Shown one piece after another: positions 44,593 to 54,865 of a DNA stretch of 64,000 nt (position 1 is its first letter; every line of letters begins with the position of its first letter). The DNA is taken from positions 222,794-286,793 of the forward strand of contig NZ_FYDL01000005.1 in assembly GCF_900187505.1 (NCBI RefSeq). Reading direction: 5' to 3'. This DNA is from Pseudomonas sp. Irchel s3h17. Its GTDB lineage: Bacteria > Pseudomonadota > Gammaproteobacteria > Pseudomonadales > Pseudomonadaceae. Below the pieces are notes generated by a model, which searched no databases, was not told the origin of the DNA, and saw only the letters and a program-made list of their open reading frames with translations. The translations under genes were made by a program, and so were the position numbers.

Positions 44593-44935
44593 TCCCTCGC
44601 CACAAAGACCGACATCGAACCGTGGCGAGCGAGCTTGCTCGCGCTGGGTTGCGCAGCAGCCCCCCGAAGGTCACCCATGCCTTTCTGAAAGACCGCAATG
44701 GCCCTGTCAGGGGCCACTGCGTACTGGAGCGCCAGCCCGGCCCAGCGGGAGTAAGTTCCCTCGCCACAAAGTCAGGCATCGAACCGTGGCGAGCGAGCTT
44801 GCTCGCGCTGGGTTGCGCAGCAGCCCCGTAAAGGTCAGCCATGCCTTTCTGAAAGACCGCAATCGCCCCAGTCAGGGGCCACTGCGTACTGGAGCGCCAA
44901 CCCGGCCCAGCGGGAGCAAACTCCCTCGCCACATG
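44593..44935. repeat. Tandem 164-bp repeat unit with REP cores
   Basis: Two copies of about 164 bp stand in direct orientation: CATCGAACCGTGGCGAGCGA starts at 44613 and again at 44777. Each continues through GCTGGGTTGCGCAGCAGCCC, GCCTTTCTGAAAGACCGCAA and ACTGCGTACTGGAGCGCCA to CCCTCGCCACA. The copies differ at a few positions. Fills the gene-free stretch 44551-44943. Confidence 0.85.
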
Positions 44936-44943
44936 AGCAATAT

Positions 44944-47091
44944 TCAAACGCGGAACTGATCCATCAGGCTCTGTTGCTGATTGGCCAGGGTGTTTAACGA
45001 CTGGCTGACCCGCGCCGATTCATTGGCCTGGCCCGACAGCGACTCCGTCACGTCACGGATGGTCGCCACGTTGTTGTTGATTTCCTCGGCCACGGCGCTC
45101 TGCTCTTCGGCAGCACTGGCGATCTGCAGGTTCATGTCGCTGATCACTGTCACCGCATCGCCGATCTGCCGCAGGGCGGTGACCGCCTGGCCGACTTGCT
45201 CGACACTGCCTTGTGCCTGGCGATGGCTGTTGCTCATGGAACCGACCACCTCCCGGGTGCCGCTTTGCAGCTGCTCGATCACCTGGCGGGTTTCTTCCAC
45301 CGACTCCTGGGTACGGCGTGCCAGGTTGCGCACTTCATCGGCCACTACGGCGAAACCACGACCGGCTTCACCGGCGCGGGCCGCTTCGATGGCGGCGTTG
45401 AGCGCCAGCAGGTTGGTCTGTTCGGCGATGGCGCGAATCACTTCCAGTACCGAGCCGATCTTCTCGCTGTTGGCAGCCAGGCCTTCGACCTGCGTCATGG
45501 CGGTGCTCATGTCGGCCGCCAGGCTGTCGATGCTGTGGGTGGTGCGGTCGATCACGGTCAGGCCCTGGCGGGTGGCCTGGTCGGCGTCCCGTGCGGCCTG
45601 CGCGGCCTGGGCGGCGCTGCGGGCAACGTCCTGTGCGGTCGCACTCATCTCGTGGGAGGCGGTGGCCACCTGGTCGACCTGGCGGTACTGCTGCTCCATG
45701 CCGGCACTGGTCTGGGTGGCGATGGCCGATGATTGATCGGCGGTGCTGCGCGCGTCCTGCACCGAGCGTTTGACCTCGGCGATGATCGGCTGCAGTTTGT
45801 CGAGGAAGCGGTTGAACCAGCCGGCCAACTGACCGAGCTCGTCGTGTTTGTCGTAGGCCAGGCGGCGGGTCAGGTCGCCTTCGCCGCTGGCGATGTCTTC
45901 GAGCATGTGCGCCACGCCGAGAATCGGCCGGGTGACGCTGCGCGCCATCAGCCACACCAGCAACAGGCCGATGACCGCCGCCAGCAGGCCCAGGCTCAGT
46001 TCAATCAGGGTGCCGGTGGTGGTGCGCTCATCGAGTTCGTGCTTGAGGGCTTCCGCCGGGCCTACCAGCACTTTCTCCGGCACGTCGAGCAATACGCCCC
46101 AGGCTTTACCGCCTGGAATCGGTTCGAACGGCGACAGCACTTTGAGTTGGCCGTTGCTGTGCAGGCTGTGGGTCTCGCGGCTGCCGCCGAGCATGCGCAG
46201 CAATTCAGTACCGCTGGTCTTGTCCACAGTGTCCAGGCGCTGGCTGAGCTTGCTGGCGTCGGGGCTGTAGCCGGCGAGCAGGCCCACGGGGCTCAAGATG
46301 CTGACGCTGGTCTGGCCATCGTAGAGCTTGTGGCTGGCTTGCTGGCTGATCGCCTGCAGGCTGTTGAGGTTGATGTCGACCGACAGCGAGGCGATGACCT
46401 TGCCGTTCACCATCAGCGGGAAGACGATGCTGGTCATCAGCACGTTCTGGCCATCAATTACATAAAAGTACGGTTCGATCACACAGGGCTTGAGGGTGGC
46501 GCGAGGGCAGGTGAACCAGGCGTTGGCCGGCTCGCCGCTAGGGCCGGTGCGGGTGTCGGCCATGTCGCTTTCGGGCAGCGACATCGAGTTCAGCTTGCCG
46601 GCGGTCGGTTGCGACCAGTACAGGGCAAAGCGCCCCTTGTCGTTGCTGCCCAGCTCATCCTGGCCGATGAACAGCTCGTCCTTGCCGTCCAGGGCATCGG
46701 CTTCGAACACCAGCGACAGGCCGAGCAACTGTGGGTTGGCCTGCAGCGCCGACTTGACCTGCCGGGTCAGGTCTTCACGCAGGTCGAAGGCATCCAGGAA
46801 GCGCTTCTCGGCCTGTTCGCGCAGGAACAACACCTGACGCGAGAACCCGTGACCATATTGATAGGCGTCCATGAACTGCTGACGAATCCCCAGCGCCTGG
46901 ACTTCACCCTGGGCTTCGATGCGTGCCTGGGCGGCTTCGGTGAGCATGGTCATGCTCGACGCCTTGACCAGTTGCGAGCTGTGCTCCATGCGGTACAGCG
47001 AAAGACCCACCAGCAGGGTCACGATGCCGGCCAGGCACAGCCCGGCGAGCAGCGTGATTTTCCATTGAATGGAAAGTTGTCTGAGTGACAT
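44944..47091 (-). CDS. Methyl-accepting chemotaxis protein with Cache-type sensor
   Basis: A 715-residue chemoreceptor. An N-terminal membrane helix (about 12-32) is followed by a periplasmic domain of about 360 residues with Cache features ([33 protein letters not shown]), a second helix (about 400-420), a HAMP domain ([27 protein letters not shown]), and the signalling domain with the hairpin [35 protein letters not shown]. The ligand is unknown. The MSLRQL start at 47091 is chosen; the frame is open to 47232. REP array downstream. Confidence 0.95.
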   Translation of the reverse strand: MSLRQLSIQWKITLLAGLCLAGIVTLLVGLSLYRMEHSSQLVKASSMTMLTEAAQARIEAQGEVQALGIRQQFMDAYQYGHGFSRQVLFLREQAEKRFLDAFDLREDLTRQVKSALQANPQLLGLSLVFEADALDGKDELFIGQDELGSNDKGRFALYWSQPTAGKLNSMSLPESDMADTRTGPSGEPANAWFTCPRATLKPCVIEPYFYVIDGQNVLMTSIVFPLMVNGKVIASLSVDINLNSLQAISQQASHKLYDGQTSVSILSPVGLLAGYSPDASKLSQRLDTVDKTSGTELLRMLGGSRETHSLHSNGQLKVLSPFEPIPGGKAWGVLLDVPEKVLVGPAEALKHELDERTTTGTLIELSLGLLAAVIGLLLVWLMARSVTRPILGVAHMLEDIASGEGDLTRRLAYDKHDELGQLAGWFNRFLDKLQPIIAEVKRSVQDARSTADQSSAIATQTSAGMEQQYRQVDQVATASHEMSATAQDVARSAAQAAQAARDADQATRQGLTVIDRTTHSIDSLAADMSTAMTQVEGLAANSEKIGSVLEVIRAIAEQTNLLALNAAIEAARAGEAGRGFAVVADEVRNLARRTQESVEETRQVIEQLQSGTREVVGSMSNSHRQAQGSVEQVGQAVTALRQIGDAVTVISDMNLQIASAAEEQSAVAEEINNNVATIRDVTESLSGQANESARVSQSLNTLANQQQSLMDQFRV

Positions 47092-47345
47092 GGACGCATC
47101 CTTATTCGATAAATATCTGCGACTTTGCACTGTAACGGCATCAATGCAGCTTTCTTGAGCGACCGGCGTGAGGCGACCGATGACGAAAAAGCTTGCCGCT
47201 CGGCACTTGCAGCTTGCCGCTGCTTGCTTCACAGTGCGCGCCCTCTAATAAAACCTCCTTCAATCCGACGTCGGCGCCTGCAGCCGGCTGGCCGGACTCA
47301 TTCCGTTTGCGCAGGTTTTACCTGCGACTGTGCTCTGAGGTAACG

Positions 47346-48665
47346 ATGATTAATGCTGTAATTGCCGCGGTTGGCATCATGCTGGTACTCAGCCTGTCCC
47401 GCGTGCATGTGGTGATCGCGCTGATCGTGGGGGCGCTGGTGGGTGGTCTGACCGGCGGCCTGGGGATGGAGGGGACGCTGAAGGCCTTCAACGGCGGCCT
47501 GGGTGGCGGTGCCACCGTGGCGTTGTCCTACGCCTTGCTCGGCGCCTTCGCGGTGGCGATTGCCAAGTCGGGACTGGCCCACGCCCTGGCCGACAAGGCC
47601 CTGGCCCTGGTCGACCGTCAGGACGCCAACGGCGGCGGTCAGGTCAAGTGGCTGCTGATCGGCCTGCTCTGGGTGGTGGCGATCGCCTCGCAGAACATCC
47701 TGCCGATCCATATCGCTTTCATCCCGTTGCTGGTACCGCCGTTGCTGTATGTGCTGACCAAGCTGCAACTGGATCGCCGGTTGATTGCCTGTGTCATGAC
47801 CTTTGGCCTTATTACGCCGTACATGTTTCTGCCAGTAGGGTTCGGCAACATCTTCCTGAACGAGATTCTGCTGGCCAACGTGGCCAAGAGCGGTGTCGAC
47901 ATCAGTGGCATCAACGTCACCCATGCCATGGGCATTCCGGCCTTGGGCATGGTCTTTGGTTTGTTGATGGCGTTTGTCAGCTACCGCAAGAAACGCGTGT
48001 ATGACCTGGAGAAAATCGAGCGGGTCGAACAGGTCACGGTGCAATACAACCCGTTGACCCTGATGGTTGCCGGGCTCGCCATCGCCGCTGCGTTCATCAT
48101 TCAACTGCTGCTGGATTCGATGATTATCGGCGCGCTGGCCGGGTTTCTGATCTTCTCGGTATCGGGCGTGGTGCGCTGGCGCGAGACGGACGACCTGTTT
48201 ACCGAAGGCATGAAAATGATGGCGATGATCGGCTTCATCATGATCGCCGCCTCGGGGTTTGCCGAGGTCATGAAGGCCACGGGTGAAGTGCAGACCCTGG
48301 TGCAAACTTCGGCCGCGTGGATCGGCCACAGCAAGGGGGTTGGCGCGTTGTTGATGCTGCTGGTCGGCCTACTGGTGACCATGGGTATCGGCTCATCGTT
48401 TTCCACGGTGCCGATTCTCGCCGCGATCTTCGTGCCGCTGTGCGTGCAACTGGGGTTCAGCCCGCTGGCCATCGTCTGCATTGTCGGCACCGCGGGGGCG
48501 CTGGGCGATGCCGGCTCACCGGCCTCCGATTCGACCCTGGGCCCGACCTCCGGCCTGAACATCGACGGTCAGCATCACCACATCTGGGACACCGTGGTCC
48601 CGACCTTCCTCCATTACAACCTGCCATTGCTGGCGTTTGGTTGGGTGGCGGCGATGGTCTTGTAA
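47346..48665 (+). CDS. Na+/H+ antiporter family protein (NhaC superfamily)
   Basis: A 439-residue transporter with 10-12 hydrophobic helices. The ending [36 protein letters not shown] and the middle [20 protein letters not shown] are typical of the PF13726/PF03553 antiporter family, some of which may move amino acids or dicarboxylates. GAGG lies before the ATG at 47346; the long upstream frame extension has no homology. A perfect hairpin follows at 48691-48718. Confidence 0.9.
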   Translation: MINAVIAAVGIMLVLSLSRVHVVIALIVGALVGGLTGGLGMEGTLKAFNGGLGGGATVALSYALLGAFAVAIAKSGLAHALADKALALVDRQDANGGGQVKWLLIGLLWVVAIASQNILPIHIAFIPLLVPPLLYVLTKLQLDRRLIACVMTFGLITPYMFLPVGFGNIFLNEILLANVAKSGVDISGINVTHAMGIPALGMVFGLLMAFVSYRKKRVYDLEKIERVEQVTVQYNPLTLMVAGLAIAAAFIIQLLLDSMIIGALAGFLIFSVSGVVRWRETDDLFTEGMKMMAMIGFIMIAASGFAEVMKATGEVQTLVQTSAAWIGHSKGVGALLMLLVGLLVTMGIGSSFSTVPILAAIFVPLCVQLGFSPLAIVCIVGTAGALGDAGSPASDSTLGPTSGLNIDGQHHHIWDTVVPTFLHYNLPLLAFGWVAAMVL

Positions 48666-48690
48666 GCGCATAGCACAGACCTTTCTCGCC

Positions 48691-48718
48691 TTGATCGTTC
48701 CCGCGTGGGAACGATCAA
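48691..48718. terminator. Perfect hairpin between convergent genes
   Basis: TTGATCGTTCCC-GCGT-GGGAACGATCAA, a perfect 12-bp stem without U runs, 26 bp after the antiporter stop and 36 bp before the trhP stop. This hairpin type recurs in the group's genomes at 3' ends. Confidence 0.65.
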
Positions 48719-48753
48719 GCGCGGTGGCGACACTCACGAAACTGCCCCGGGTT

Positions 48754-50079
48754 TCACCCCTCGCGCACATCGCGCATCAACAACCCGAACTGTAGATCCA
48801 CCGCATCCGGAATCGGCAGGTAGACGGTGTGCCCGTCGCCGGGCGCCACATCAACGGCTTCACCCTTGGTGTTCTGCAGTTGCTGCAGGTCGAAGTGGAA
48901 GTTGCCCTTGGGGGTCATCAGTTCCATGTGATCGCCCAGGGCGAAGCGGTTCTTCACCTTGACCTCGGCCAGGCGCTCGTGGCGCTTGCCGGTCAGTTCG
49001 CCGACGAACTGCTGGCGTTCCGAGACGGAGCTGCCGTTCTGGTAGTTCTGGTATTCGTCGTGTACGTGACGACGCAGGAAACCTTCGGTGTAACCACGCT
49101 GGGCCAGGGACTCCAGGTCCGTCATCAGGTTGCGGTCGAGGGGCCGGCCGGCGACGGCATCGTCGATTGCACGGCGGTACACCTGAGTGGTGCGGGCGCA
49201 GTAGAAGTGGGATTTGGTCCGGCCCTCGATCTTCAGCGAATGCACGCCCATCTGGGTCAGCCGTTCAACGTGCTGTACCGCGCGCAGGTCCTTGGCGTTC
49301 ATGATGTAGGTGCCATGTTCGTCTTCGAAGGCGGGCATCAGCTCATCCGGACGGTTGGCTTCCTGCAACAGGAATACCTGGTCGGTCGGCGCGCCAATGC
49401 CCAGCACAGGCTCCGGCACGAAGCTCTGGACGATGTCCCCCGTGGCATTTTCCGTGGCCGGTTGCGCCGAGTACTTCCAGCGGCAGGCGTTGGTGCAGGT
49501 GCCCTGATTGGCGTCGCGCTTGTTCATGTACCCCGACAGCAGGCAGCGCCCGGAGTAGGCCATGCACAGCGCACCGTGCACGAACACTTCCAGCTCCATG
49601 GCCGGTACGTGCTGGCGGATCTCGGCGATCTCTTCCAGCGACAACTCCCGGGACAGGATGATCCGGCTCAGGCCTTGCTGCTGCCAGAACTCCACGCTCG
49701 CCCAGTTCACCGTGTTGGCTTGTACCGACAGGTGGATCGGCATCTGGGGGAAGTGTCGGCGCACCAGCATGATCAGCCCGGGGTCGGACATGATCAGCGC
49801 GTCCGGGGCCATGGCGATGACCGGCTCCAGGTCCTTGAGGAAGGTTTTCAGCTTGGCGTTGTGCGGGGCAATGTTCACCACCACGTAAAAACGCTTGCCC
49901 TGGGCCTGAGCCTCGCGAATGCCGAGGGCCAGGTTGGCGTGATCGAACTCGTTGTTACGCACCCGCAAGCTGTAGCGCGGCTGGCCGGCGTACACCGCAT
50001 CGGCGCCGTAGGCGAAGGCATAGCGCATGTTTTTCAGGGTGCCGGCAGGGGCGAGCAGTTCAGGCGTGGCGAGGGTCAT
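48754..50079 (-). CDS. trhP: U32 family protein, tRNA 5-hydroxyuridine modification (TrhP/YegQ)
   Basis: A 441-residue peptidase U32-family protein. Matches E. coli YegQ/TrhP throughout: PELLAPAGTLKNMRYAFAYGADAVYAGQPRYSLR, the U32 signature ELEVFVHGALCMAYSGRCLLSGY, then CTNACRWKY with conserved Cys. TrhP makes 5-hydroxyuridine at tRNA position 34 with prephenate-dependent chemistry. Single gene. Confidence 0.94.
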   Translation of the reverse strand: MTLATPELLAPAGTLKNMRYAFAYGADAVYAGQPRYSLRVRNNEFDHANLALGIREAQAQGKRFYVVVNIAPHNAKLKTFLKDLEPVIAMAPDALIMSDPGLIMLVRRHFPQMPIHLSVQANTVNWASVEFWQQQGLSRIILSRELSLEEIAEIRQHVPAMELEVFVHGALCMAYSGRCLLSGYMNKRDANQGTCTNACRWKYSAQPATENATGDIVQSFVPEPVLGIGAPTDQVFLLQEANRPDELMPAFEDEHGTYIMNAKDLRAVQHVERLTQMGVHSLKIEGRTKSHFYCARTTQVYRRAIDDAVAGRPLDRNLMTDLESLAQRGYTEGFLRRHVHDEYQNYQNGSSVSERQQFVGELTGKRHERLAEVKVKNRFALGDHMELMTPKGNFHFDLQQLQNTKGEAVDVAPGDGHTVYLPIPDAVDLQFGLLMRDVREG

Positions 50080-50241
50080 GGCGGCATCGATCGCAAAAGC
50101 CCGCGAGGGTAAAGCAGCCGCGCCAGGTGATTATTGATCTGGATCTATGCCGGGCGAACAAAACAGGGCATTTGGGCGTGTCGCGGCAGACTAACCTTTA
50201 AGGCGTAGCGGTCGTCTGCATCTACCTGACCTGGACCGGAC

Positions 50242-51303
50242 ATGAACCATTCCTCTGTGCAGAATAAATCGTTGCTGGTGCTATTGGTGCTGGTGACCCT
50301 CGCGTTCATCTGGATTCTGCTGCCGTTCTACGGCGCGGTGTTCTGGGCGGTGATACTGGGCATCGTCTTTACGCCCCTGCAGCGCCGGTTGCAACTGAAG
50401 TTTGGCTGGCAACGCAACCTGACCGCCCTGTGTACCCTGAGCATCTGCCTGGTGATTGCCATTTTACCGGTGATTATCATCAGCGCGTTGCTGGTCCAGG
50501 AGGGTGCAGTGTTCTACAAGAGCGTCGAGAGTGGCGAGCTGGACATTGCCGGTTACCTGGCGCAGTTCAAGCACGGCCTGCCATTGTATGTTCAGCAGTG
50601 GCTGGACAGCGTGGGCATGGGTGAGTTGAGCGGCCTACGTGAGAAAATCGTCAAGAGTGCGATGCAGGGCAGCCAGTTTTTCGCCAGTCAGGCATTCAGT
50701 TTCGGTCAGGGCACCTTCGAATTTGTGGTGAGTTTTTTCATCATGCTTTACCTGCTGTTCTTCTTTTTGCGCGATGGCGCCGAACTGGCGCGCAAGATCC
50801 GGGCGGCGGTGCCGTTGGCTGAGCATCAAAAGCGCCGTCTGCAGCTCAAGTTCAACCGCGTGGTACGGGCCACGGTCAAGGGCAACCTGCTGGTGGCTGT
50901 CACGCAGGGGGCGTTGGGCGGTTTGATTTTCTGGTTTCTGGACATTCCCAGTGCGTTGCTCTGGGCGGTGTTGATGGCGTTTTTGTCGCTGTTGCCCGCA
51001 GTGGGGGCCGGGCTTGTCTGGGTGCCGGTGGCGGCCTGGTTCCTGCTCAGCGGCGCGGTCTGGCAGGGCGTGGTGCTGGGCCTGTATGGGGTGTTCGTGA
51101 TCGGGTTGGTGGACAACGTCCTGCGCCCCATACTGGTGGGTAAGGACACGAAGATGCCGGACTATCTGATCCTGATCTCGACCCTGGGTGGTCTGGCAGC
51201 TTTCGGCCTCAATGGTTTTGTCATCGGGCCGTTGATTGCCGCGCTGTTCATCTCGAGCTGGGCGTTGTACGTGGAAACCAAGCCCCGGGTGCAGTTGCCT
51301 TAG
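50242..51303 (+). CDS. AI-2E family transporter
   Basis: A 353-residue membrane protein of the AI-2E/PerM family: about eight helices, with LLPFYGAVFWAVILGIVFTPLQRRL near the N-terminus and VDNVLRPILVGKDTKMPDYLILISTLGGLAAFGLNGFVIGPLIAAL near the end. Members export varied substrates or sodium; AI-2 transport should not be assumed. Its stop overlaps the end of the convergent small gene at 51300. Confidence 0.93.
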   Translation: MNHSSVQNKSLLVLLVLVTLAFIWILLPFYGAVFWAVILGIVFTPLQRRLQLKFGWQRNLTALCTLSICLVIAILPVIIISALLVQEGAVFYKSVESGELDIAGYLAQFKHGLPLYVQQWLDSVGMGELSGLREKIVKSAMQGSQFFASQAFSFGQGTFEFVVSFFIMLYLLFFFLRDGAELARKIRAAVPLAEHQKRRLQLKFNRVVRATVKGNLLVAVTQGALGGLIFWFLDIPSALLWAVLMAFLSLLPAVGAGLVWVPVAAWFLLSGAVWQGVVLGLYGVFVIGLVDNVLRPILVGKDTKMPDYLILISTLGGLAAFGLNGFVIGPLIAALFISSWALYVETKPRVQLP

Positions 51304-51482
51304 GCATTCAGTGCGTAATTGCCGATGCGTTGCGACAGGGCCTGGGCGGCGGGCAACGACGTGAGCGGGCCGCTGATCGGCTCGCCGTCGCGCACCAGGT
51401 ACCAGCAGGCGAGCAACCCCAGTTTCCTGAGCGAGGGGGGAACGGCGCTTCCCACAACCGACATGATCTGAACCCTGGACAT
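51300..51482 (-). CDS. Small hypothetical protein, 60 residues
   Basis: MSRVQIMSVVGSAVPPSLRK followed by a hydrophobic segment (LGLLACWYLV), ending QALSQRIGNYALNA. GGAGG lies eight bases before the ATG at 51482, a strong ribosome site. Its last four bases overlap the AI-2E gene end. Function unknown. Confidence 0.7.
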   Translation of the reverse strand: MSRVQIMSVVGSAVPPSLRKLGLLACWYLVRDGEPISGPLTSLPAAQALSQRIGNYALNA

Positions 51483-51589
51483 AATAAGCACCTCCATCAA
51501 TCGATGGCGCTACCTTACGGATCCGCGGGTCCGACGGAAAATCAACACGCTCGATAATGGACATCGACGCCCTTGACGTGGGCATCTCG

Positions 51590-51784
51590 TCAGTCGACGA
51601 CCTGATCGAGCATGTGCATCACTTCATGGTCGTTGAGCAGGCCTTTGCGTACCAGGTTTTCGGCCAGCAGCGAAAGAAACTTGGCACTGCGGTGACCCTC
51701 AAGGTGCTTGAGTTCGGTCAGCGCGCTATAGACCTTGCTGGAGGTGCAGAGGCCAACAATGCGGTGCGGGTTTTGCGTGGGCAT
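51590..51784 (-). CDS. Small hypothetical protein, 64 residues
   Basis: MPTQNPHRIVGLCTSSKVYS... ending NDHEVMHMLDQVVD. AAGGACG precedes the ATG. Charged, helical, cytosolic; no domain recognised. Leads in the same direction as the 60-residue gene but 107 bp apart. Confidence 0.65.
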   Translation of the reverse strand: MPTQNPHRIVGLCTSSKVYSALTELKHLEGHRSAKFLSLLAENLVRKGLLNDHEVMHMLDQVVD

Positions 51785-52022
51785 GGGCGTCGTCCTTGTT
51801 TTTATGAACCGTTTGTGCCGGACAGATCAGAGCTTGCGGTGCGCTCATGACATAAATATGACAATTGTGTGCGCGCCAGGGCTTGGGTCGGATCAATCAT
51901 GTCAAATTTACACGCAGTCACTGTCCCGGCAGCGACCTTGGCGAGATTTATTCAGACATGGGGCACGCCAGCGCGGGGCCCCGGTGCGAGTCAGGGGCCC
52001 GTTTTCGGTAAAGCGCGGGCGC

Positions 52023-52379
52023 TTACCAGTGTCGGCCGTAGTACCCGCGGTGTGGGCCGTAGTAACCACGAGGCGGACCGTAATACACGGGCGCCGGGCG
52101 GTAGTAGACGGGTTGTTGCAGGTAGATAGGTTGAGGCTGGTAGTAGACCGGCGGCGGGCTGTAATAGACAGGTGGCGGGCCGTAATAGACCGGTTGCTGG
52201 ATGTACACCGGGCGCTGCGAGTTGGCGATGACCGAGCCTGCTACCACGGCGCCAACCACGGCACCGACGGCGATCGGGGCACCCCAGCCGTAGCCACCAC
52301 CCCCACCATGAGCCTGCGCCTGTCCAGCGACAGCGAATACACCGATCAACAAGGCAACTGCGGGTAGTTTACGGATCAT
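52023..52379 (-). CDS. Secreted YY-Pro repeat protein
   Basis: A 118-residue protein with a signal peptide (RKLPAVALLIGVFAVAGQAQA), a Gly-rich stretch, a short hydrophobic segment (APIAVGAVVGAVVAGSVIA) and a C-terminal repeat region of the type PVYYGPPPVYYSPPPVYYQP (about residues 60-118). Such Tyr/Pro repeats occur in many small envelope proteins. GAGGATTGATC precedes the ATG. Function unknown. Confidence 0.85.
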   Translation of the reverse strand: MIRKLPAVALLIGVFAVAGQAQAHGGGGGYGWGAPIAVGAVVGAVVAGSVIANSQRPVYIQQPVYYGPPPVYYSPPPVYYQPQPIYLQQPVYYRPAPVYYGPPRGYYGPHRGYYGRHW

Positions 52380-52624
52380 GATCAATCCTCGGTATTTCGC
52401 CCCGGCGCTTGTGTCTGCGAGAGACCCAAGAAGTGTCGCGGGGATAACTCTAAGACAGCATTTTTTGCCGAATCTGCGAGGCGTCCGAGTAAATTTTGTG
52501 TAAGGTCTGCACCACCGTATTTACCCCGCAACGCCAGCAGGAATGGGCACCTTGTCATGATTGATCAAACCTGTCGGGCTGGCTATTCCCGTCTATCAGA
52601 ACGTGTAACCGCAAGGAGAACCCC

Positions 52625-53443
52625 ATGCAGATGAACCCGAACAAAGACACCCAATTGTGCATGTCCTTGTCTGGGCGCCCCGGGAATTTCGGCCTGCGAT
52701 TCCATAACCACCTGTATGAGCAGTTGGGCCTGAATTTTTACTACAAGGCCTTCAGCAGCCAGGATTTACCGGGCGCCGTGGGCGGAATTCGTGCCCTCGG
52801 TATTCGCGGTTGCGGCGTCTCGATGCCGTTCAAGGAGGCCTGCATTGCCCTGGTCGACGAGCTGGATGCCTCGGCGGCGGCCATTGCCTCGATCAACACC
52901 ATCGTCAACACCCACGGCCACTTAAAGGCCTACAACACCGACTACATGGCCATTGAGCAATTGCTCAAGACCCATGCCGTGCCTAAGGAAACAACGTTCG
53001 CCCTGCGTGGCAGTGGGGGGATGGCCAAGGCGGTGGCCAGCGCCTTGCGGGATGGCGGCTACCGCAACGGCCTGATCGCCGCCCGCAACGAAAGCGCCGG
53101 GCGCGCCCTGGCGGACGCCCTGGGTTATCGCTGGCAGGCAGAACCGGGCAATGAGCGCCCGCAGATGCTGGTCAATGTCACGCCAATCGGCATGGCCGGG
53201 GGCCGCGAGGCCGATCAGTTGGCGTTCGAGGCCGCTGCCATCGATGCTGCGCAGATTGTCTTTGATGTGGTGGCGATTCCCTCGGAAACGCCGCTGATCG
53301 TGCGCGCTCGCGAGGCTGGAAAACACGTGATCACCGGACTGGAGGTGATCGCCCTCCAGGCCCTTGAGCAGTTTGTGCTGTACACCGGCGTGCGTCCCAG
53401 TGACGAGCAGTTTCGCAAGGCGGTCGCGTTCGCTCGCAGTTGA
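52625..53443 (+). CDS. Shikimate dehydrogenase-like protein (HI0607/SdhL type)
   Basis: A 272-residue AroE-fold protein. It has CMSLSGRPGNFGLRFHNHLY at the N-terminus, the Lys in GCGVSMPFKEA, the Asp in NTDYMAIEQLL and the nucleotide motif LRGSGGMAKAVASAL. This matches the SdhL subgroup, which has weak shikimate activity and may have another substrate. The housekeeping AroE would be elsewhere. The ATG follows AAGGAGAACCCC. Confidence 0.92.
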   Translation: MQMNPNKDTQLCMSLSGRPGNFGLRFHNHLYEQLGLNFYYKAFSSQDLPGAVGGIRALGIRGCGVSMPFKEACIALVDELDASAAAIASINTIVNTHGHLKAYNTDYMAIEQLLKTHAVPKETTFALRGSGGMAKAVASALRDGGYRNGLIAARNESAGRALADALGYRWQAEPGNERPQMLVNVTPIGMAGGREADQLAFEAAAIDAAQIVFDVVAIPSETPLIVRAREAGKHVITGLEVIALQALEQFVLYTGVRPSDEQFRKAVAFARS

Positions 53444-53507
53444 TCGACCGAGAGGGGCGGGGAGTGGGAGAGGTGTCAGGTTAGCCCCCCGCCATCCCAT
53501 CGGCGCG

Positions 53508-54152
53508 TTACTCGAGGCGTGCGAGGCGTTCTTCAAGCGCGGCGATTCTGGCCTCCAGCTCTTCAATGCGCTCCACCGACACACCGCTGCCGCCACGCTC
53601 CACCGGGTTCTGGCGCGCGGCGAGGATGGCCTCGATGTCCTCAGGGTCGCCCAGGGTGTGCATATAGCGGTCTTCACGCTGGCCTGACTGACGTGGCAGC
53701 AGCATGGCAAGGCCGCGGGCAATCAGGCGCTCCAGTTGATGGACCACCTGCTCGGCGTCTTCAAAGTCGTGCATGCGGCCGCTGCGGGTCAGCAGTTCAT
53801 TGACCGTCTGCGGGCCACGCAGGAACAGCAGGCTGCTCAGGATGACCTGGGCGGGCACCAGTTCCAGCGCCTTGTCGAGCCGATGCTCCCAGCGGTCGGC
53901 ACGGCTGCCCATGACCAGCCGGGTGAAACCACGCCCTTCCAGTGCGCGCAAGCTTTGCCCGACCTGGCCCTGGCTCAGGTTCATCACCGGTTCACGGCTG
54001 GTTTTCTGATTGCAGGCGATGACCAACGCATTGAGGGTCAGCGGATAGGTTTCCGGGCTGGTGGCCTGTTTCTCGATCAAGGAGCCGAGAATGCGCAACT
54101 CGGTACTGCTCAGGCGCAGTGCTTCGGTGGACGTCTCTTGTTCAGTGCTCAT
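53508..54152 (-). CDS. YceH family protein (DUF480)
   Basis: A 214-residue protein with the YceH fold of two winged helices: [51 protein letters not shown], then [22 protein letters not shown]. The last part is a coiled coil ([20 protein letters not shown]). Function unsettled; nucleic-acid binding is plausible from the fold. Confidence 0.93.
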   Translation of the reverse strand: MSTEQETSTEALRLSSTELRILGSLIEKQATSPETYPLTLNALVIACNQKTSREPVMNLSQGQVGQSLRALEGRGFTRLVMGSRADRWEHRLDKALELVPAQVILSSLLFLRGPQTVNELLTRSGRMHDFEDAEQVVHQLERLIARGLAMLLPRQSGQREDRYMHTLGDPEDIEAILAARQNPVERGGSGVSVERIEELEARIAALEERLARLE

Positions 54153-54290
54153 CGCGCTTTCCCTATGCAGTCGAAGCCGCCTAGCCTAATCCTTGCACGA
54201 TAAAAGACAAGCCGCGCAGCACCTCAAGCATGGCTATAATCGCGCCACGTTCCACTCCCTTCACAGCACCCTCCACCCAGCGAGACTGCC

Positions 54291-54800
54291 ATGACTATTT
54301 CTCTGTACGCTGCATCCGTTCCGGTCTTCAAGCAAATGCTCAACGCGTTGAGCGATGTGCTGAACAAGGCCGAGGCCCACGCGACGGCCAAAAATATCGA
54401 CCCGAACGCTCTGTTGCAGGCCCGTCTGTTCCCGGACATGTTCCCGCTGGTGCGCCAGGTGCAGATTGCCGTTGATTTCGCCAAGGGTGTTTCTGCCCGT
54501 TTGGCACAAGTCGAGCTGCCGACTTACGACGACAGCGAAGTGACCTTTGCCGAACTGCAGGCACTGATCGCCAAAGTGCTGTCCTTCATCGACGGCATTG
54601 CCCCCGCGCAAATCGACGGCAAGGAAGGCATCGAGATCGTGACCCGTCCCGGCACGCCGAAAGAAAAACGCTTCACGGGCCAGTCCTATCTGCTGACCTA
54701 CGGCCTGCCGCAATTCTTCTTCCACGTCACCACCACCTACGCCATCCTGCGCCACAACGGTGTGGAAGTCGGCAAACGCGACTACATGGGCGCGTTCTAA
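54291..54800 (+). CDS. DUF1993 domain protein
   Basis: A 169-residue protein matching DUF1993 over its whole length: MLNALSDVLNKAEAHATAKN, LLQARLFPDMFPLVRQVQIA, and the ending YGLPQFFFHVTTTYAILRHNGVEVGKRDYMG. The family has a DinB-like helical-bundle look. A TATAAT is visible at 54234-54239. A strong bidirectional terminator follows. Confidence 0.92.
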   Translation: MTISLYAASVPVFKQMLNALSDVLNKAEAHATAKNIDPNALLQARLFPDMFPLVRQVQIAVDFAKGVSARLAQVELPTYDDSEVTFAELQALIAKVLSFIDGIAPAQIDGKEGIEIVTRPGTPKEKRFTGQSYLLTYGLPQFFFHVTTTYAILRHNGVEVGKRDYMGAF

Positions 54801-54817
54801 ACCCGCAGGCAAAAAGA

Positions 54818-54855
54818 AGCCCGCCAAGGTGTGAACCTTGGCGGGCTTTTTAACG
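54818..54855. terminator. Bidirectional terminator
   Basis: AAGCCCGCCAAGG and CCTTGGCGGGCTT form a 13-bp stem with T runs on both strands. Lies between DUF1993 and sstT, which converge. Confidence 0.93.
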
Positions 54856-54865
54856 GGTGTGAGTG

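Noticed and set aside
44593..44935. CRISPR-like repeat array
   Set aside because: The repeated unit is 164 bp, contains REP hairpins, occurs only twice and has no spacers or cas genes.
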